A stretch of DNA of 64,000 nt, from contig CM034600.1 of assembly GCA_020091685.1 (NCBI GenBank), positions 7,701,837-7,765,836 on the forward strand, read 5' to 3'. The position numbers and the translations under genes were made by a program. Below are positions 45,761 through 57,150 of this stretch, in pieces (the stretch's first letter is position 1; each line of letters opens with the position of its first letter). The notes beneath the pieces were generated by a model that had not been told where the DNA came from, did not search any database, and worked only from the letters and a program-made list of their open reading frames with translations. This DNA is from Lutjanus erythropterus (lineage: Eukaryota > Chordata > Actinopteri > Lutjaniformes > Lutjanidae).

Positions 45761-47795
45761 TCATGAGGCGTTCACTTCCCCCGTAAATACAGAACCTGGT
45801 GCCCCCTGTTCCTTTCAAGCTGACACATGTTTTGCTGACAGGCCATGTGAAGTGGGTGGCAGGGTACCGCAAGGGTTAGTGAGGGCACACTTTGCACTCA
45901 TACACCTGTAGCTTTATTTGTTGTTGTTTAACTGTTAACTAATGATATCTGTAGCTGCTGTTAACTAGTTTTCCATGCAGCTAGCTGACTCTGTCCCGAC
46001 CACAGTGGGAGCTCAGAGCACTGGTGGACTATTTCCGTCTGTACTGCTAACACAGGCGCTTTGGATGCTGGGAAAAGGACGTTTTTCTGGCACGGGACGG
46101 TGGAGGCCCAGAGGAGAATGTTGTTGGGGAGCAGCGCCAGATTAGGCACCAAAGTCGGGCAAGCAGGCAACAGATTTGGAACCAGGCTCTGCAGCCTCTT
46201 TGGACATCACAGCAGAGGCGCAGAGACAGAAGAGGATGTTGATGGAGAAAGATAGACACTGAGCTGGCCATCTTGCTGTTGGACTGATAAGTAAAATAAT
46301 CAAAAACTAGCGTGTCGACAACTTTGCTAACAAACCCAAACACTGAGCAAGTGGAACAACATAAGGCATAGCAATCCAGCCAATAAGTAATGTCACCATC
46401 ATAAATGTATATGTACAGCAGTCCAAATTTATGACCATTGTGTGTAAATACAAACACTAAACACTAAGAAACAGTAGGGGTGCCAAATCGCAAAATCAGA
46501 AAGATGTAATCTAAAAACAGTTAAAAAATACATCATTATTTTCTTTAGAAAGACAAACTAAATTATGGACTATTTCCTCTGTGGAATTACGTTTGCTACA
46601 GTGTATTTATGGCCACATACTCAAAGTGCTCTCTCTGGCCCTCTCAAACAAATGAGCGCCACTGGCCACTGCAGCATGACACTAGGATGCATTTCCCCAA
46701 AAGTTGGTTCTTGTTTAAAGTTTTCGCCGCAGGACTGCTGTGTTTTTTTATCGCTATCCCCTGCAGTCCCCATCGCTGCAGCCTAAATGAACTAACCACA
46801 TTCAAATTACTGGGAGGACTGGCTTTTTGGTGGCAGCAGCTAATGTGTGTTCTGCTGCAAAACTCAAGCAGAGATGAGCAGTAGGCTACAGATGCCTGGT
46901 AAACTCACTCCTTTCTAACTCCACCCCTCCAGATTTTTTCAATTTCCAACGTGTAGTCTTCAGCCCCAGCTGATGATGACTCAACTGACATCACTTGAGG
47001 CCATTTGTCACACTTCATATATATCCCTCAGAAGGCTAAATATAACTTTCTGCACATATGCAGCTGTACTCCCCAAAACCTGTAAACACACTTGATGTGT
47101 AAAATTGGTGGAGTTTCCCCTTTGAAAACTGAGGCTACATCCATATTAATACATTTCTGTTATAAAATGTAGAACTTTTGCTATGTTTACGTCTAGCGTC
47201 CACACTCCTCTGGCATTTCCAAAACCGTAAAACTGAGGCTTTTGGAAATGCTGCTGACCCCAGGATTGCATTTTTGTCTGGACAGGCAGAAACAGAGAAA
47301 AACTAACAAACACACCCACCTTTGTTTGATGATTGGGTCTTATCGGTCACGGCATGTCCTTCCCTGATCTGTCACGTCCCTATCATGTCACCTTTTTTAG
47401 TAAGACAACAAAGAAGATCAGCCTTGACAACCAGCGGTAAATTCAACATGAATAACGAATTTGCTCACCTTGTTGTCTGTGTGTTACAATCAGTCAGTTC
47501 CAACTTGTCGTCAGTCCAAGCAAAGAAATCTCGTCTTGTTTTTCATTGGTCTTTGGTCTTCGTTCATTGTATTTTATGTATCTAAGCAACATACGGCAGA
47601 GTAGACAATCTGTTTCCTGATTACATCATGCATGCCCAGTGTATGTGAACATTAAAAAACATTAAAATGTATGAAGACTAAAAAGTAAAAAGATGACCAG
47701 TCTGGTCAGACATTTGATATTCAGCTCTGTTTTCAAGTGATGAATACCCCAAAGCTTGACTGCAACATGACACATGATAATGAAAAATAATCATT
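45761..47795. other. Intergenic DNA, nothing recognised
   Basis: Opposite-strand frames overlap at 46047-46457 and 46061-46255, as in random GC-richer sequence. No exon or known repeat was identified. Confidence 0.5.
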
Positions 47796-48336
47796 TTTAA
47801 TGGAGTATTTTGGTTATTATTCTGATCATGAATGTCTCAGGGTCAGAAAAAAATATTTTCATCTGTGTGAACAACAGCCAGGTTGATCTGTATTAAAGTC
47901 GCACATGTTCAGAACTTCTCTGAAAGTACAGGTTGAATAACTCAAACCAACAAGGAGGTTGGGAATAAAGTATTTCTTAAGAAAATAACATGAAAAGGAA
48001 TAGCAAACATGACATTTGCATACAGTATATGTCAGTGCCTTCACATGAAATGAAAAATAGTGTCAGTGCCTGTCGCCTCATGTAGAAGACCTGTCAGAGA
48101 GGCTCCTGGTTTCTACACCTGCAGCAGAGGAGTGAGCAGCAGCGAGATGCTTCATTGACATTTTCCTTTTGTATCTCGCTGCTTATCAGAGCCGTGTGCA
48201 GCATGAAGGTTATCACAGCTGCATCTGATGGCTGCTTTTTGCCACAATTGTCAGATTTTCTTTCAGTTAACTGACTTGCCGAAGTCGGCAGTTCAATAAG
48301 CCGCCCGTTTGAGCGATGAGTCAATCACATCAATCA
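47796..48336 (-). other. tti1: Probable tti1 3' UTR
   Basis: Downstream of the tti1 stop on the minus strand, the first plausible poly(A) signal is ATTAAA at 47796-47801 (read on the minus strand). No AATAAA was seen nearer. The length (540 bp) is ordinary, but the signal is not the strongest form. Confidence 0.4.
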
Positions 48337-48568
48337 CTAGCTCATTAGCTGACTGGTTGTTTGATTGTCTGTCTCGGCCGCCGAGCCAAACTCCTCTCTT
48401 AACAGCTTGAGCACGTTGTCCGAGTACTCGTCTCTCGGTCGACCCATGCCGCTCAGCTGCACGGGCAGGAGGTCGGGGTGGGGCGGGGTGTAGGGGGACG
48501 GGCAGTGCAGCTCATTCAGAGTAAACCAGAAGGCATCCGGATCCACCTGGATTAAGTGACGGAAAACG
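48337..48568 (-). CDS. tti1: tti1 last exon: C-terminus of TELO2-interacting protein 1
   Basis: On the minus strand this exon follows a CTCTTTGCAG acceptor and runs to a TAG stop at 48337-48339. Joined to the previous exon (which ends in two bases, AG), it reads SVFRHLIQVDPDAFW and then NELHCPSPYTPPHPDLLPV and YSDNVLKLLREEF. The D-P-D-x-x-W, LNEL-CP and PPHP signature marks the extreme C-terminus of TTI1 proteins. TTI1 is a long helical-repeat scaffold that, with TELO2 and TTI2, brings PIKK kinases (mTOR, ATM, ATR, DNA-PKcs, SMG1) to HSP90 for folding. The tail after REEF (about 17 residues ending QLMS) seems longer than in the human protein. Its position tail-to-tail with vstm2l matches human gene order. 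Confidence 0.88.
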
Positions 48569-50495
48569 CTGCAAAGAGGAGTGAAAGATACCCGGGAGGA
48601 GGATTAGCTGTGGGCTTTTTTGCTCAGGCGAATTACATCTATGATATAGAAACACACCATCCTATAATCCGAAGAGACAGACTGAACAGAACACAGGCGG
48701 TTCACAGGCGTTAGTGCAGTCCTACAGTTTGACTATAAGCTCATTAACTTAACGCAGTTGTTTACTTTCAGGTTGTTTATTATTTAGTATCACCTCCGTC
48801 AAGGAAAGTAGTGCTGGAATGTAATGGAGTACATTTACTTAAGTACTGTACAGTTTGCAATTTCTGCCGCAAAGGGTCTCTCAATCAAAACAATTAAAAA
48901 AAGACGCAGTTTGGTGGATCACGTCTGTTCTGTTGTTGGTGACTTGGTAAGGGACGGTATTGTGATGTCCTTTGATCAACTTTAGAGAGGAGTATAATCT
49001 TCCTCGGAAAAACTTTTTCAAATATTTGCAAATGTGCAGCTTTATCATTTTGGGTAACAAAAAGTGGTCCTGCAAATCCCAAATAACGAGTGTGAGGCTC
49101 GAATCACTGTAGGGAATGTGTTCCGTGTTGAGTGTACTGTAAGTTGGAAAAGAGGGTATATATCTCTGCTATGCACTTTTATTTGGATTTGTTTGATGCT
49201 CTAAAATCAATAAATACACTCTTGGAAAGAAAGATGCAGTCTGATGATATCGTGAAGTATTGTGGGATCATGGGAGTTGTTGTCTTAATTATAAAACAAC
49301 CACCATTGCCGGTGAAACTCTATTTGACATGACTCGGCAGAAATCATGTTCACTGACAAGTTAATGTATTAAAATTTTATTCACGTTACGTTCAGTCACA
49401 TTCACAGACTTCTTTCCTCACTCTCTGCAACATAAAGTCTAACAAAGAATGACATACTGAACAACATATATAAAACCCTCTGTGTCCTTATAACATTTTG
49501 TGATGTATTTTTAATGTACATTATTGAATGGCCTACAGACAGTAAGATATATGATGTTACTTTAAATTAACAGACAGTCAGCGTTAAGAAGCTCTTAGCT
49601 GCATGTGTGCGTGTCTGCTCTCTAGTACTGCTTTGGGAAACATGTGTACAAATTTAAAGGACCAGTGCGCAGGCTTTAGTGGCATCTAGCAGATTGCGTT
49701 CATCCATTCTGTGCTACTGTAGAAAGATGGAGGTGCAACATGGCTGACTGATTATACACTACTGAAAACATACTTATGAATAATTATTCATAAATAATTA
49801 TTCATTTTCCACAAAAATCTTATGCAGAAAGCTTTCAGAGAAGCACTCTGATCTTTTGAGATCAATCTTTATTAGAAAATGGGGGCCCGGCAAGTTTGTG
49901 AAGAAGAGGAAGAAGATCTAACGGTAAAACATTTTAAAACAAAATGTTCTGAATAAATAACAATGTTGAAATTGAGAAGTCTGGACTCTTTTACATCGTA
50001 AGTATTGTAGGCCTTAATCTGAATTTAGCCTTTAGGTAAACATACTCATTATGCAGAACAGCCCTTTCCATATCATTTCATTATTGTTTTATTATTGCTG
50101 ATGCCTTAAAGGTATTATGTGGAGTTTTTAATTAATTCAATTAATTTTAATTGAGGAAGGAAATGCATTCAACATGTTTATTAGGCCTTGAGGACACACA
50201 CGTATTTTGGGGTTATAAACACTGCATGTACACATGACTTTAGTTTCCTTTCTCCACAAGGCGCATTTAACATCGAAACAGCAGACGAACACTGAAGCAA
50301 GACTGAGGTGAAGCTCATTTTAACTGCTTTATATTCTGGTAACTTAATCTTTAACAACAACACAACAGAACACAATGGAATATCATTGAATCAAATCTTA
50401 TTTAGCAGTCAAACTGTTCAAGTAAATTAGCTCGAAGTTGTTCTACAGTACTGAGTTACTTCACAACACTGCAACAGGCTTGGATTAGGACTCAC
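48569..50495 (-). other. tti1: tti1 last intron (1.9 kb)
   Basis: On the minus strand it begins GTGAGTCC and ends in TTTGCAG. It contains a MITE piece at 49653-49805. A region at 48881-49110 gives two overlapping minus frames but no recognisable domain. Confidence 0.8.
49653..49805 (+). mobile_element. MITE fragment, AAAGGACCAGTGT family
   Basis: It begins TTTAAAGGACCAGTGCGCAG, continues TTTAGTGGCATCTAGCAGAT, ATGGAGGTGCAACATGGC and GATTATACACTACTGAAAAC, the known order for this family. The right terminus is lost in TAATTATTCATAAATAATTA. Confidence 0.8.
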
Positions 50496-50583
50496 CTTAT
50501 GCTAGCTTCTTGCAGTCTGATGGGTTGCCTGCAGCTCAGGTAGGGCAGACAGGCCTCACAAACAGCATCCAGGTCTGCTTCAC
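50496..50583 (-). CDS. tti1: tti1 penultimate exon
   Basis: An 88-bp exon on the minus strand between a TTTTCTCAG acceptor and a GTGAGT donor, phase 1 at entry and phase 2 at exit. It encodes EADLDAVCEACLPYLSCRQP and then IRLQEASI, leading into SVFRHL of the last exon. The CLPYLS-x-x-QP-x-x-LQEA pattern fits the C-terminal helices of TTI1. Together the two exons cover only about the last 105 of an expected ~1,100 residues. The large upstream exon that carries most of the TTI1 coding sequence was not found before 64000 and is presumably beyond the window. Confidence 0.85.
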
Positions 50584-50626
50584 CTGAGAAAACCAAACAT
50601 AGAACCATTACTGCATTTCATTAGGA

Positions 50627-52262
50627 ATGGGAATCGAGCACCGGTTCCAAATTATAAGATCCATCGGAGTCATATACCTTCAGGTTTATCAATTGCTTTT
50701 ATTGATACTAGCATTTTCCTTCTGACTTGCAACAAGAAGGAGTCTAGGCAGAGAGGGTGAAATGGTCCAAAGCGTGGCTTCATTTCAGAAAGAAAGATGT
50801 CAACAGTGCTATTTGTAAAGTATTGGCAGAAACACCAGCAATATGCTGAGACATATTTGTGCACAACTTGAGCTTAGATTCAAGGAGCGTATTTGACCCT
50901 CTACACAAGTCCCACTGCTTCCCAACCAGCAGCACGTCTATTACAGAGGGTAAATATCCTCTGTTATAATAAGAGTGGTGCCAACCAGGCAGGCTTAGTA
51001 GTTTTCTTTGACTAAGAAAATGTAAATGAAACAAATGCTGTCCAAATATAACATTTAATATTATATTTTATCCATTTTAGGAGAATCACAAGCATGCTTT
51101 GTTTCTACTGTTTCTTCATTGTGTTCACATAATGAAACTGTTGCATTGACACTGAATCTTGTGTAGGCCTCCTGATCAGGAATCATAAAAGGAATCAATA
51201 ATGAATCAGATCAATAAGCAAAATTAATAATGGCATTGGTGGGGGCACCCCATAGCTCAGTTGGTAGGGTGTGTGTATTGTATTGAGGCTGTTGGTCCTC
51301 TGCAGCGGCTGCGGGTTTGATTCCCGCCTGCAGCCCATTTGCTGCGTGTCATCTCCTCTCTCTCTACCCCCTTTCCTGTCATATCTTCAACTGTCCTATC
51401 ACAATAAAGGCAAAAAAGCCCCAAAAATAACAATAACGGCATTGGTATCAAAAGATTTTATCAGTTCCCATGCCAACATTTCATCTTCAGTATTCTCTTT
51501 TAGAGCCGAATTGTAAAATACATACAAATTCATTAGGGTTAGGTATCATCTGGATTTTAATGATTCCAATTTTGCTTATCGATTTCAGTCAGCTTAACGA
51601 TTCTTAATTCAAATTCTTTGAGCGTCCTCCTGTGTTCTTCACAGCAGAGTTGTGAGAACGCTAATTACCACACATAAATGTTACCATCCAAAACACTGAG
51701 CTAAGCTAACGCTAGCTACATAACATTAACAATGGAGGTCTCTTTTTACAGTAGAACAGGAAAACATGCATTCAACTACAGACACAGACAAATAGCCAGG
51801 TCGATATGCAATAGGTGTTTGCAGTACCTGGTTTAATTTGAAACTAAAGTGAGTACAATTTGTGTAGGAATCGATAAGTAGAATCATAATAAAAAAATTC
51901 GCAATGATTTCTTTGTAATATGGTTGGATGACATTGTCCACAATGAAACATCACAATGGACCATGTCTGTAACTTAGTTGTGCTTAAAATGCAAATAATA
52001 AACACAAGCAGCAGCAACAGTCTACTTTTATTTTCTCTCCCACTTGTCAAAAAACGATATTAGGCAACAACTCTATGGCAACTCTGACAGAACTCCTCAA
52101 ATACAGAGGGCTTTTAAACCACAATGTTACGATGGTCCCCGTGGTCGATGACCGTCCATCACGATGGACGATAGCATCAAAATCGTCCCAACCCTAGTTT
52201 GGAATCGTAATTTTAGAATCAGTTCTTATTTGGAATTGGTTCTCAATTTCCAAAGAAAAAAC
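50627..52262. mobile_element. Composite region bounded by GGAATCGAGAACCGGTTCC-type ends
   Basis: The left end GAATGGGAATCGAGCACCGG and the right end (complement of about 52200-52250, GAGAACCAATTCCAAATAAG) resemble the two termini of a fish DNA element with 'AATCGAGAACCGGTTCC' ends. Further fragments of the same type are at 51530-51600 (TTAGGTATCATCTGGATTTT, TTTTGCTTATCGATTTC). The interior contains the SINE at 51241 and a GATGGACGATAGC hairpin-like end at 52130-52195. It is probably several nested or adjacent elements; the boundaries are approximate. Confidence 0.5.
51241..51431 (+). mobile_element. tRNA-derived SINE with intact target-site duplication
   Basis: The head GGGGGCACCCCATAGCTCAG has an A-box TAGCTCAGTTG and, at 51313-51323, a B-box GGTTTGATTCC. 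The body shows CCCATTTGCTGCGTGTCATC, CTACCCCCTTTCCTGTCATA, CAACTGTCCTATCACAATAA and an A-rich end. A 15-bp target-site duplication with one mismatch flanks it: AATAATGGCATTGGT (51226-51240) and AATAACGGCATTGGT (51432-51446). This indicates L1-type target-primed insertion and a younger age than the other two copies. Confidence 0.95.
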
Positions 52263-53777
52263 AAAGAAACAAGATTTTTTTTACACAATTTCAATTAATA
52301 GGAGAAGAATTTCATTCATGTGGTTATTGTCAAATGTATTTAGATCAAACACAGAAAGCTCATAGCTTTTTTGAGCCAACAAAAATCTGAAGAAAAGTAT
52401 GCTCATCTCAGGAAATAAGTAGCACATATCAATTTTATATACTGTTTCCTAAAATCCACTGGATCAAAAGCTCGAGATGCAATCATTGCAGCGTACAGTG
52501 TAGCTTGGTTCGATGATAGATTCAAGGGAGAAGGACGAGGGAAAAGAAGATGAAAGAGGGTAAAAAAATTGGATCATGTCTGGACTTTACCTTTTCTAAC
52601 TCCTAATGAGCCGAGAGAAACTGCTGAGACGACTGAGAAAAAAATTTCACAGCAGGCTGTTTCCACATCTCTGGAATTCACACACTTCAACTCCTTCCCC
52701 CCCTTTTGAGGAGTGGATGTGTGTGAAAGGGGCTACCTCTTCTTCCTCCATCCTTCCCCTCACATGTTTCCGTCACTTTCTGCATTTTTATGAACATTGA
52801 TCCACCTGCCTTCACCCCCCCCCCCCCCCCCCGCCTCTTTAACTGCACCTTTCACTGCCTTCCAGCACCTGCTCCCTCCACCCCCTCGACTCCTTCCCAC
52901 TCTTTCATCTCCTCTTTTCTATCTCTCGCACTTTCACTCTCTCCATCTTTCCCCAGCAGACATTTAGCGATTCCCTAAGCTGCAAACTGGGCTGCCTTTC
53001 AAGCCTCATTTCAAAACATGTCTCTCTCCTCTCTCTGCTTACTCTATTTGCCAATTCAACCCACACTCGGCTTGAACCAGGCCTGCTCGCTGTGTGTCAA
53101 GAATAAAAGCAGCAGTGCACATTTCAGAGTTAAATGGGATTATTTAGCAAGCGCTTTTATCTCTTTTCTTCCTCCCTTTCTGGTGCTGCACTCATAGCCT
53201 GTAGTCTTTTGTGGAATCAAGGTGCTCAGAGGGAAGCAGAGAAGTGAGAAATACTTAAGAGGAGAGGGCCAGGTGCTGTTAAGATTTTGTGGCAAATGAA
53301 TAACGGGGTGCGATCGGGGCTGAAGCTAGCACCGGGGCTGAAATGCATTATTTGCTTCAGTCAATCTGTGTTTCTGTCTCTCTCTCTCTGTGACTGAGGC
53401 TTGGTAATTGGCTTGCTGCAGGCGTCCCAGAGGTAAGCTGTAGCCAAATCGGTATTCACATGAGTAAGGCTGCAGCCACTGACTGTTTCTCTCCTGCTCT
53501 TTCACATTCCCTCCATCTCCAACTCTAAATCTCCCTCGCTCTGATATGGAAGAGGACAGCGTCAAGCGCCGGTAAGAGGAATCAAGTGCAAGTATCTTGA
53601 AAAGGTGAACTACACTCTTTCTTTTAATGTGACAGAAAAGATACTTTTTTTTTTTTTACCTGGTTACACTGATGCGAGGGTTGTAAATAAAATATCTGAA
53701 GTGAGGAGGTAATGTTGCTCCAGCTGCCTTTTTGGAGTCTCAAGTGGCCACGCAGGGGGGTGGTTGGTTTTCCACTC
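52263..53777. other. tti1 intronic DNA, no exon confirmed
   Basis: It contains an 18-nt C-tract (52815-52832) within a pyrimidine-rich stretch to 52960. A repeat-free block at 53080-53470 (with AATAACGGGGTGCGATCGGG and TTGGTAATTGGCTTGC) may be conserved non-coding DNA. A plus-strand ATG with a donor-like site is noted at 53546. No tti1 exon was found on the minus strand. Confidence 0.45.
52815..52832. repeat. Poly-C tract (18 nt)
   Basis: Uninterrupted run of 18 C within a CT-rich region. Such runs are prone to assembly length error. Confidence 0.9.
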
Positions 53778-54820
53778 TTTAAAGGGACAGTTTACCACAA
53801 AATCAAAAATCCAGGTTTTCAACCTTTTCAAGTTGCAACCCCCTAGAATAATCAGGTTGCAGTAAGCAACCCTTACATTGCTATCTATACTGCAGAAAGT
53901 CAGGGTGATATTTTCAAAGCTTGGCAGGAGCTCAGGGCTCTGTTGGAAATGCAGACGGTGCCACTGATGCTGCCGTCGGACTTTCAGGTGAACCACCTTG
54001 AGACACAGTTCCCATTTTCTGTCCAGTCTCCTGTTGAAATACGTTTTATGAGAAGCCATCACTGCATAGCAGTTGTTTTACGTGATAGCTAGCAAAACAG
54101 ATTCTAGCTGCTTGGTCACACACAACACCGGCACAAAAGTGCCAAAATGAAAAAGTTTTTCGTGTGTATATAAGAACTCATGTGCATGCACACTTTGACT
54201 CTCACAAACACAATAAAATCTGTTCAAGGGAAATTATATCACGGTACAGCCAATGTAATGTAAAACCAATACGGCAGTCTAAAACACAGCTCTCATTTCC
54301 CATCATGCTTCACAGAGGAGTTTATTAAGTTTGCTATTTTATGTATATGTATCTATATAAAACACAAATATTACTTATATATAATATATTAGTAATTGTC
54401 ATTTTTGTTCTGGTTTATAGTTTTAACCTTTGGTGAGGTGAGGTGGCTGTTACATATCTTGAGGGCAGCCGAATTTGAATATTGTGAGTGCTTCTTTCTG
54501 CTTGCCACAATATTTTATTTCATTCTCTGCAACCATCTGGTGACACCCAGAACCCCCCCCCCCGGGATCAGGACCACCAGGGGTAGGGTCATTGGGAGCC
54601 AAAATAGTTTGCAGACCTGTTTTTATTTGGTTGCAAAAGCAAAGGCCACTAAGTCAGATACATTACAAACATTATCAAAACTGCCAACAATCAAATATTT
54701 TCAGACGAAGCTTTGTTTTGATCCACTTCTGCAACTCACAAAAACTATCTAGACAATAAATAGCACTACAGGTAAGAGGAGAAATATATATTTTTGATTT
54801 GGGGGTGAACTGTCCTTTAT
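53778..54820. mobile_element. MITE ends of the AAAGGGACAGTT family around ~0.75 kb of other sequence
   Basis: The left end TTTAAAGGGACAGTTTACC and right end GGGTGAACTGTCCTTTA are inverted. The right arm also carries CTGCAACTCACAAAAAC, TCTAGACAATAAATAGCAC and GGTAAGAGGAGAAATATATA, which complement family landmarks seen at 36345-36420. The interior (about 53815-54600) is foreign and includes CAACCCCCTAGAATAATC and a C-run at 54552-54562. The 118-codon frame at 54396-54752 crosses a boundary and is not a gene. Confidence 0.7.
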
Positions 54821-55244
54821 AGCTGCACTGGATCAGGCAACCTCTTTATGTTCGATACACCAGGTATCTTACAGTTGCAAGAGAAGAAGAAAACCCTCAA
54901 TGACCCTTGATGATTTTCCTTTTTGATCCAGTTAAACCCTGGTATCATGTACAGAAGCTGACCGAAAGCATGTACAGAGACTTATTAATCCCAGAGGGAA
55001 GCTGTTCAACATAGACCATCCTCTACTCAACAGTGAGTGCGCAGCCCGTCCAGACAAAGCTGGACTCAGCAATCTTGAATCTGTACCCAGATTCCAGTAG
55101 AAAGCAACAAGGAGGCCAGTGACAATGTTATGGTGGTTACTTTTTTTTTTTTTTTTACTTAAGTCTCTGTTTCAAACTCAGCTCCGACTAATTTGGGACA
55201 AATGTTTGAGTGCTGCTTGAACAGAGACAAATGAATTTGCAGCT

Positions 55245-55690
55245 GAGATGATTTTCACACTGCATATTCTTAACCCAGAGCTAAGGAGAGCCTCGGGCTA
55301 AGAGGTAACCCTGGGATAATTTAGTCTTTTACATACACATTGTTAGCCCAGGGTTAAGAGAAGCCCAGAACTATATGATTCACACTGCACTTCTGCTAGC
55401 AGTGGGTTAAATGTCCATTGGTACAGCAACTGATATGAACATTTTAAATGTTCCATGACTACTTTTCTGATTTTTTTAGCCCCGTTTCACTCTGGCACCT
55501 TTTAGCCCTGGGTTGAGTCGATTTTCTGGGGATAAGGCTGAAAACAGAGAGGGGCCAGCAAGCTGGAGGCTAAAGTCTGGGTTAGCCCCTTTTGAATGTG
55601 ACAGGATTGTGCGAGTGTGAAAGCTGTCTTAGCCTGGGGCTAACAGCTCTCTTAGCATGGGGCTAAATGCAATGTAGAAAGCCCAAAAGA
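55245..55690. mobile_element. MITE-like element with repeated AACCCAGGGTTAA / AGCCCTGGG words
   Basis: Near-palindromic words (GCCCAGGGTTAAG, TTAGCCCTGGGTTG, TTAGCCTGGGGCTAAC, TTAGCATGGGGCTAA) recur with CACACTGCA and GTGTGAAAGC flanks. This is the pattern of a common teleost hAT-like non-autonomous element. Exact ends are unclear. Confidence 0.55.
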
Positions 55691-55793
55691 GTTGCAGAAG
55701 TTACCAAAGGAGGTGGTACATCTTAGTTGCCTCTGCCAGAAAAAGGGTGTCCATGTCATGTTTCCATCACTGCCAATCAGAGCTGGACCAACT

Positions 55794-57150
55794 AAATAAC
55801 CCTGACTACTGCAGATTCACTTGAAGGTGGAATTAATGCTGACTGTACCCTTTTTTCATACTCAAGACAAAAGCCATATGTTCGGGGCTTAAGTGATTTC
55901 GAGCATGGACTGATTGTTGGTGCCAGAAGGGCTGGTTTGAGTATGTTGGAAACTGCTGATCTCCTGATATTTTTACACACAACAGTCTCCAGAGTTTACT
56001 GAGACTAACTGGTGTGAAAAACAAAAGCCATCTAGTGAGTGACAGCTTCGTGGCCGAAGACACCTGGTTAATGAGGAAGGTCAGAGGAGAATGGCCAGAC
56101 AGGGTCGAGCTGTCAGGCAGACGACAACCACGAGTTACAGCAGTGCTATGCAGAAGAGCATCTCTGAATGCACTTGTGGAAGGTTACTGCAGTAGGAGAC
56201 TACACTGGGTTCCACGCTGTCAGCTGAGAACAGGACACTCAGGGCACTGTGGGCGCAGGTTCACCAACACTGGACAGAAGAAGAATGGAAAAACTTTGGC
56301 TGGTCTGATGGTGATTTCTGCTGCCACATGCAGATGGTACAGTCACAGTTTGGCATAAACAACATGAATTCATGGCTTCATCCTGCCTGGTGTGTAGTGC
56401 TGGTGGTGTAATGGTGTGGGGAATAATTTGACACACATTAGGTGCCTTATTACCAGTTGCACACGGTTTAAAGTCTATGCAAAGCAAAAAATATTTAGGA
56501 CAGCTCAGAAACGTGTTATTAACCACCCAGCCAAATTTAAATGCTTAAAAATTTAATAAAATTAGGTCTCAAAATCATGAAAAAATGAGCAGCTCTCTCT
56601 ACTCAAAAAAGCTGGCAGGGTGTCTGTGCCAGTGTCAAATGGACGCACCATCTAATAGCTACATTGGACTTGTACAGGCATGTTTGAGTCACCAGAGTCA
56701 GAGGACAGAGACTGATCAACTTATCAGTCTGCAACAGGACTGTATCTTTTTTCTTCAGCGTCAGGTTGTTGAACTGAAGTGAGCAGGAACGGCCGGCTGA
56801 TTGGACTGAGAGAGTCGCTGAAGGTACGTTCGGAGCATGCACAGTGTTGGGGAACAAAGGATCTGTTGCATCACCGAGCCATATTTCAGGTCCACCCAAA
56901 AATCCTGAACAGAGAAATCACGGCCAACAGTGTAACAGTCAAACTCCAAGATTCATGGCTATATAGTTCACAGTCTTTTCACATTTTTTTCTAACATGTA
57001 TAAACTCACATTTTCATTTACTTTAAATGCCACATACTGACCATGTGTGCATCCCTTTATGGACTCTTCTTCTACTGACTTTTACTGACTGACTGGCATG
57101 ACAACGTGCCAGGACAAAACACAAAAAGCCAACCCACAATCCAACAGACT
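55794..57150 (+). pseudogene. Tc1-like transposase pseudogene split by a 549-bp insertion
   Basis: The plus strand from 55794 to 56472 follows the sequence of a common fish Tc1-like transposase gene: ACTGCTGATCTCCTGATATT, ACACAACAGTCTCCAGAGTT, GTCAGAGGAGAATGGCCAGA, GCTGTCAGCTGAGAACAGGA and TGGTGTAATGGTGTGGGGAA are all family words. Stops and frameshifts are many. The match breaks at TTTAAA (56467-56472) and resumes at TTTAAATGCCACATACTGAC (57022), then CCATGTGTGCATCCCTTTAT. The 3' third, including the last catalytic region, is missing. The element could never have been active in its present form. Confidence 0.85.
56473..57021. mobile_element. Unidentified 549-bp insertion inside the Tc1-like pseudogene
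   Basis: It is flanked by TTTAAA on both sides (56467-56472 and 57022-57027), which looks like a 6-bp target-site duplication. The interior has short frames on both strands and no clear terminal repeats. It is not a family I can name. Confidence 0.6.

Noticed and set aside
46047-46457. 136-codon minus frame between vstm2l and tti1
   Set aside because: A plus frame overlaps it, and no domain, splice context or homologue is recognised.
54396-54752. 118-codon plus frame
   Set aside because: It spans the boundary between a MITE arm and foreign sequence and includes a poly-C run; not a coherent protein.
56014-56358. 114-codon plus frame as a gene
   Set aside because: It is part of the decayed Tc1-like transposase sequence, out of the ancestral frame in places.
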